Assembly: GCA_023391015.1 (NCBI GenBank)
Contig: JAEWBT010000136.1
Location: 1-64,000 of the forward strand
DNA: 64,000 nucleotides
Source: Bacteroidota bacterium
Lineage (GTDB): Bacteria; Bacteroidota; Bacteroidia; Chitinophagales; Chitinophagaceae
Direction of reading: 5' to 3'
The notes below the pieces were generated by a model. It did no database searches. It had not been told where the DNA came from and saw nothing but the letters and a program-made list of their open reading frames with translations. Below are positions 63,303 to 64,000 of the stretch, piece by piece (position 1 is the stretch's first letter; the number at the start of each line of letters is the position of its first letter). Both the position numbers and the translations under genes were made by a program.

Positions 63303-63376
63303 TTTTGTCATTCCGCCCAAAGGGCGGAATCTTAAAGGCTATTCCTGCGACCCTGCCTTTCGGCAGGGTGACAAAA
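63303..63376. repeat. TTTTGTCATTCC element with two inner hairpins
   Basis: The left arm ttttgtcattcc is answered by gggtgacaaaa. Inside are hairpins ttccgccc/gggcggaa and ccctgcc/ggcaggg. It is a relative of the element at 59741 and fills most of the gap before the xer gene; the rest of that gap shows only the -7 box. Confidence 0.7.
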
Positions 63377-63503
63377 AAGAAGAACAACAATTGATCCCTG
63401 TTAGGGAGAGCGCTTTTTATAGAACCAAGGAGACATCCATTGAATTAGCTGTTTCGTACGAGTTGCTGTAAATAAACATTTCGGCTTCGCGGGCGCTAAC
63501 CGG

Positions 63504-63511
63504 TATTTTTG
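63504..63511 (+). promoter_or_regulatory. Candidate -7 box of the xer gene
   Basis: TATTTTTG, perfect match, 29 bases before the ATG at 63541. Confidence 0.4.
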
Positions 63512-63540
63512 CAGCCGTATCAAAGAACCTTTTGCGGCGC

Positions 63541-64000
63541 ATGGATTTGACTTCTCCCTGGCATTCCTACATCAAAAGTTTCCGGGAATATCTGGAACTG
63601 GAACGCTCGCTTTCCGGAAATACGCTGGATGCCTACGCCCGCGACGTGACCCTTCTGGAAGAATTCATGGCCGAGAAATTTCCGGGCCGGCCGTTCTACG
63701 CCATCAACATCGAAATCCTGCGGCAGTTTCTGGCTTCGTTTGCAAGCAAGGAAGAAGAACTGGCCGTTACTACCCAGGCGCGCATCGTGAGCGGCATCAA
63801 AGCATTTTTCCGGTTTCTGCTGCTGGAAGAAGAAATTACCGTGGACCCGACCGAGCTTTTGGAAGCCCCCAAAAAACAGTTTTCGCTGCCCGAAGTGCTC
63901 ACGCTCGACGAAGTCACCCAACTGATGGAAGGCGGCACAGACCCCACCACCGACGAAGGCATCCGCAACCGCGCCCTGCTGGAAACGCTCTACAGCTGCG
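63541..64000 (+). CDS. Tyrosine recombinase XerC/XerD, N-terminal part (cut by window end)
   Basis: The first 153 codons of a Xer-type recombinase; the frame is open at the right window edge. The N-terminal SAM-like core-binding domain is visible: WHSYIKSFREYLELERSLSG, then NTLDAYARDVTLLEEFM, and QARIVSGIKAFFRFLLLEEE. The catalytic domain is just starting (EVLTLDEVTQLMEGG, then GIRNRALLETLYSC). The wording is that of housekeeping XerD, which resolves chromosome dimers with FtsK, not of a phage integrase, but the Arg-His-Arg-Tyr residues lie beyond the window. Confidence 0.9.
   Translation, partial: MDLTSPWHSYIKSFREYLELERSLSGNTLDAYARDVTLLEEFMAEKFPGRPFYAINIEILRQFLASFASKEEELAVTTQARIVSGIKAFFRFLLLEEEITVDPTELLEAPKKQFSLPEVLTLDEVTQLMEGGTDPTTDEGIRNRALLETLYSC

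Noticed and set aside
63541..64000. An integrase marking a genomic island
   Set aside because: Its wording is that of housekeeping XerC/XerD, and no tRNA or attachment repeat is next to it.
1..64000. tRNA, rRNA or riboswitch genes
   Set aside because: I looked for T-loop (GGTTCGA-like) and known riboswitch cores and saw no convincing case; a covariance search would be needed to exclude small RNAs.

Overview
The window is a stretch of chromosome from a member of the Bacteroidota. The evidence is three secreted proteins with type IX secretion C-terminal sorting domains, many lipoproteins, start regions that lack Shine-Dalgarno sequences but carry Bacteroidota -7 boxes (TAnnTTTG), a uppS-bamA-skp-skp cell-envelope operon and the futalosine menaquinone enzyme MqnC. 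The base composition is moderately GC-rich. I would guess the Chitinophagia/Saprospiria side of the phylum, but the sequence alone does not settle the class. No rRNA, tRNA, CRISPR array or insertion sequence was recognised.

Layout. 1-2 kb: the C-terminal part of a fused isobutyryl-CoA mutase (IcmF). 2-4.6 kb: a small cluster with an ART-like small protein, a free-standing EF-Tu domain-III-like protein, and a NuiA-type nuclease inhibitor facing a secreted NucA-type nuclease. 5.3-7.2 kb: an ECF sigma factor with two small membrane proteins and an Hsp20. 7.3-12.5 kb: RtcB RNA ligase, a T9SS protein and an AT-rich DUF262 gene, probably for defence. 12.9-18.3 kb: upp, then uppS-bamA-skp-skp. 18.4-21.9 kb: lysS among three related small lipoproteins, one with an ATA in place of its start codon. 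22-31.7 kb: methyltransferase, TerC, secreted M1 peptidase, flippase, glycosyltransferase, mqnC and an aminotransferase. 31.9-43.8 kb: T9SS protein, MtfA peptidase, DUF4385, membrane protein/XRE pair, an outer-membrane/lipoprotein pair, RlmD, a thioredoxin-like protein and a SurA-like isomerase. 44-50.3 kb: Kup, M13 peptidase, pirin and a VOC protein. 50.5-56 kb: a coiled-coil protein preceded by a repeat array, then McrC and McrB. 56-64 kb: pyruvate carboxylase, a nucleoside transporter, the pyruvate dehydrogenase E2 subunit and the start of a Xer recombinase.

Working together. Pyruvate carboxylase, E2 and IcmF handle central carbon and acyl-CoA metabolism. UppS, BamA, the Skp pair and the SurA-like isomerase build the envelope. 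McrBC and the DUF262 protein are candidate defence genes.

The most unusual signals are at DNA level. The palindrome TTCCGGAA (usually TTTCCGGAAA) occurs about 85 times by hand count, in genes in all three codon phases and between genes, where about one copy would be expected. In gaps it often forms doublets 10 or 20-21 bp apart. Separately, three intergenic tandem arrays with unrelated sequences (12744-12848, 30325-30492, 51463-51714) all have an exact 21-bp period and stay open as heptapeptide repeats. Together these look like a genome-wide system of short repeats that I cannot match to a named system.
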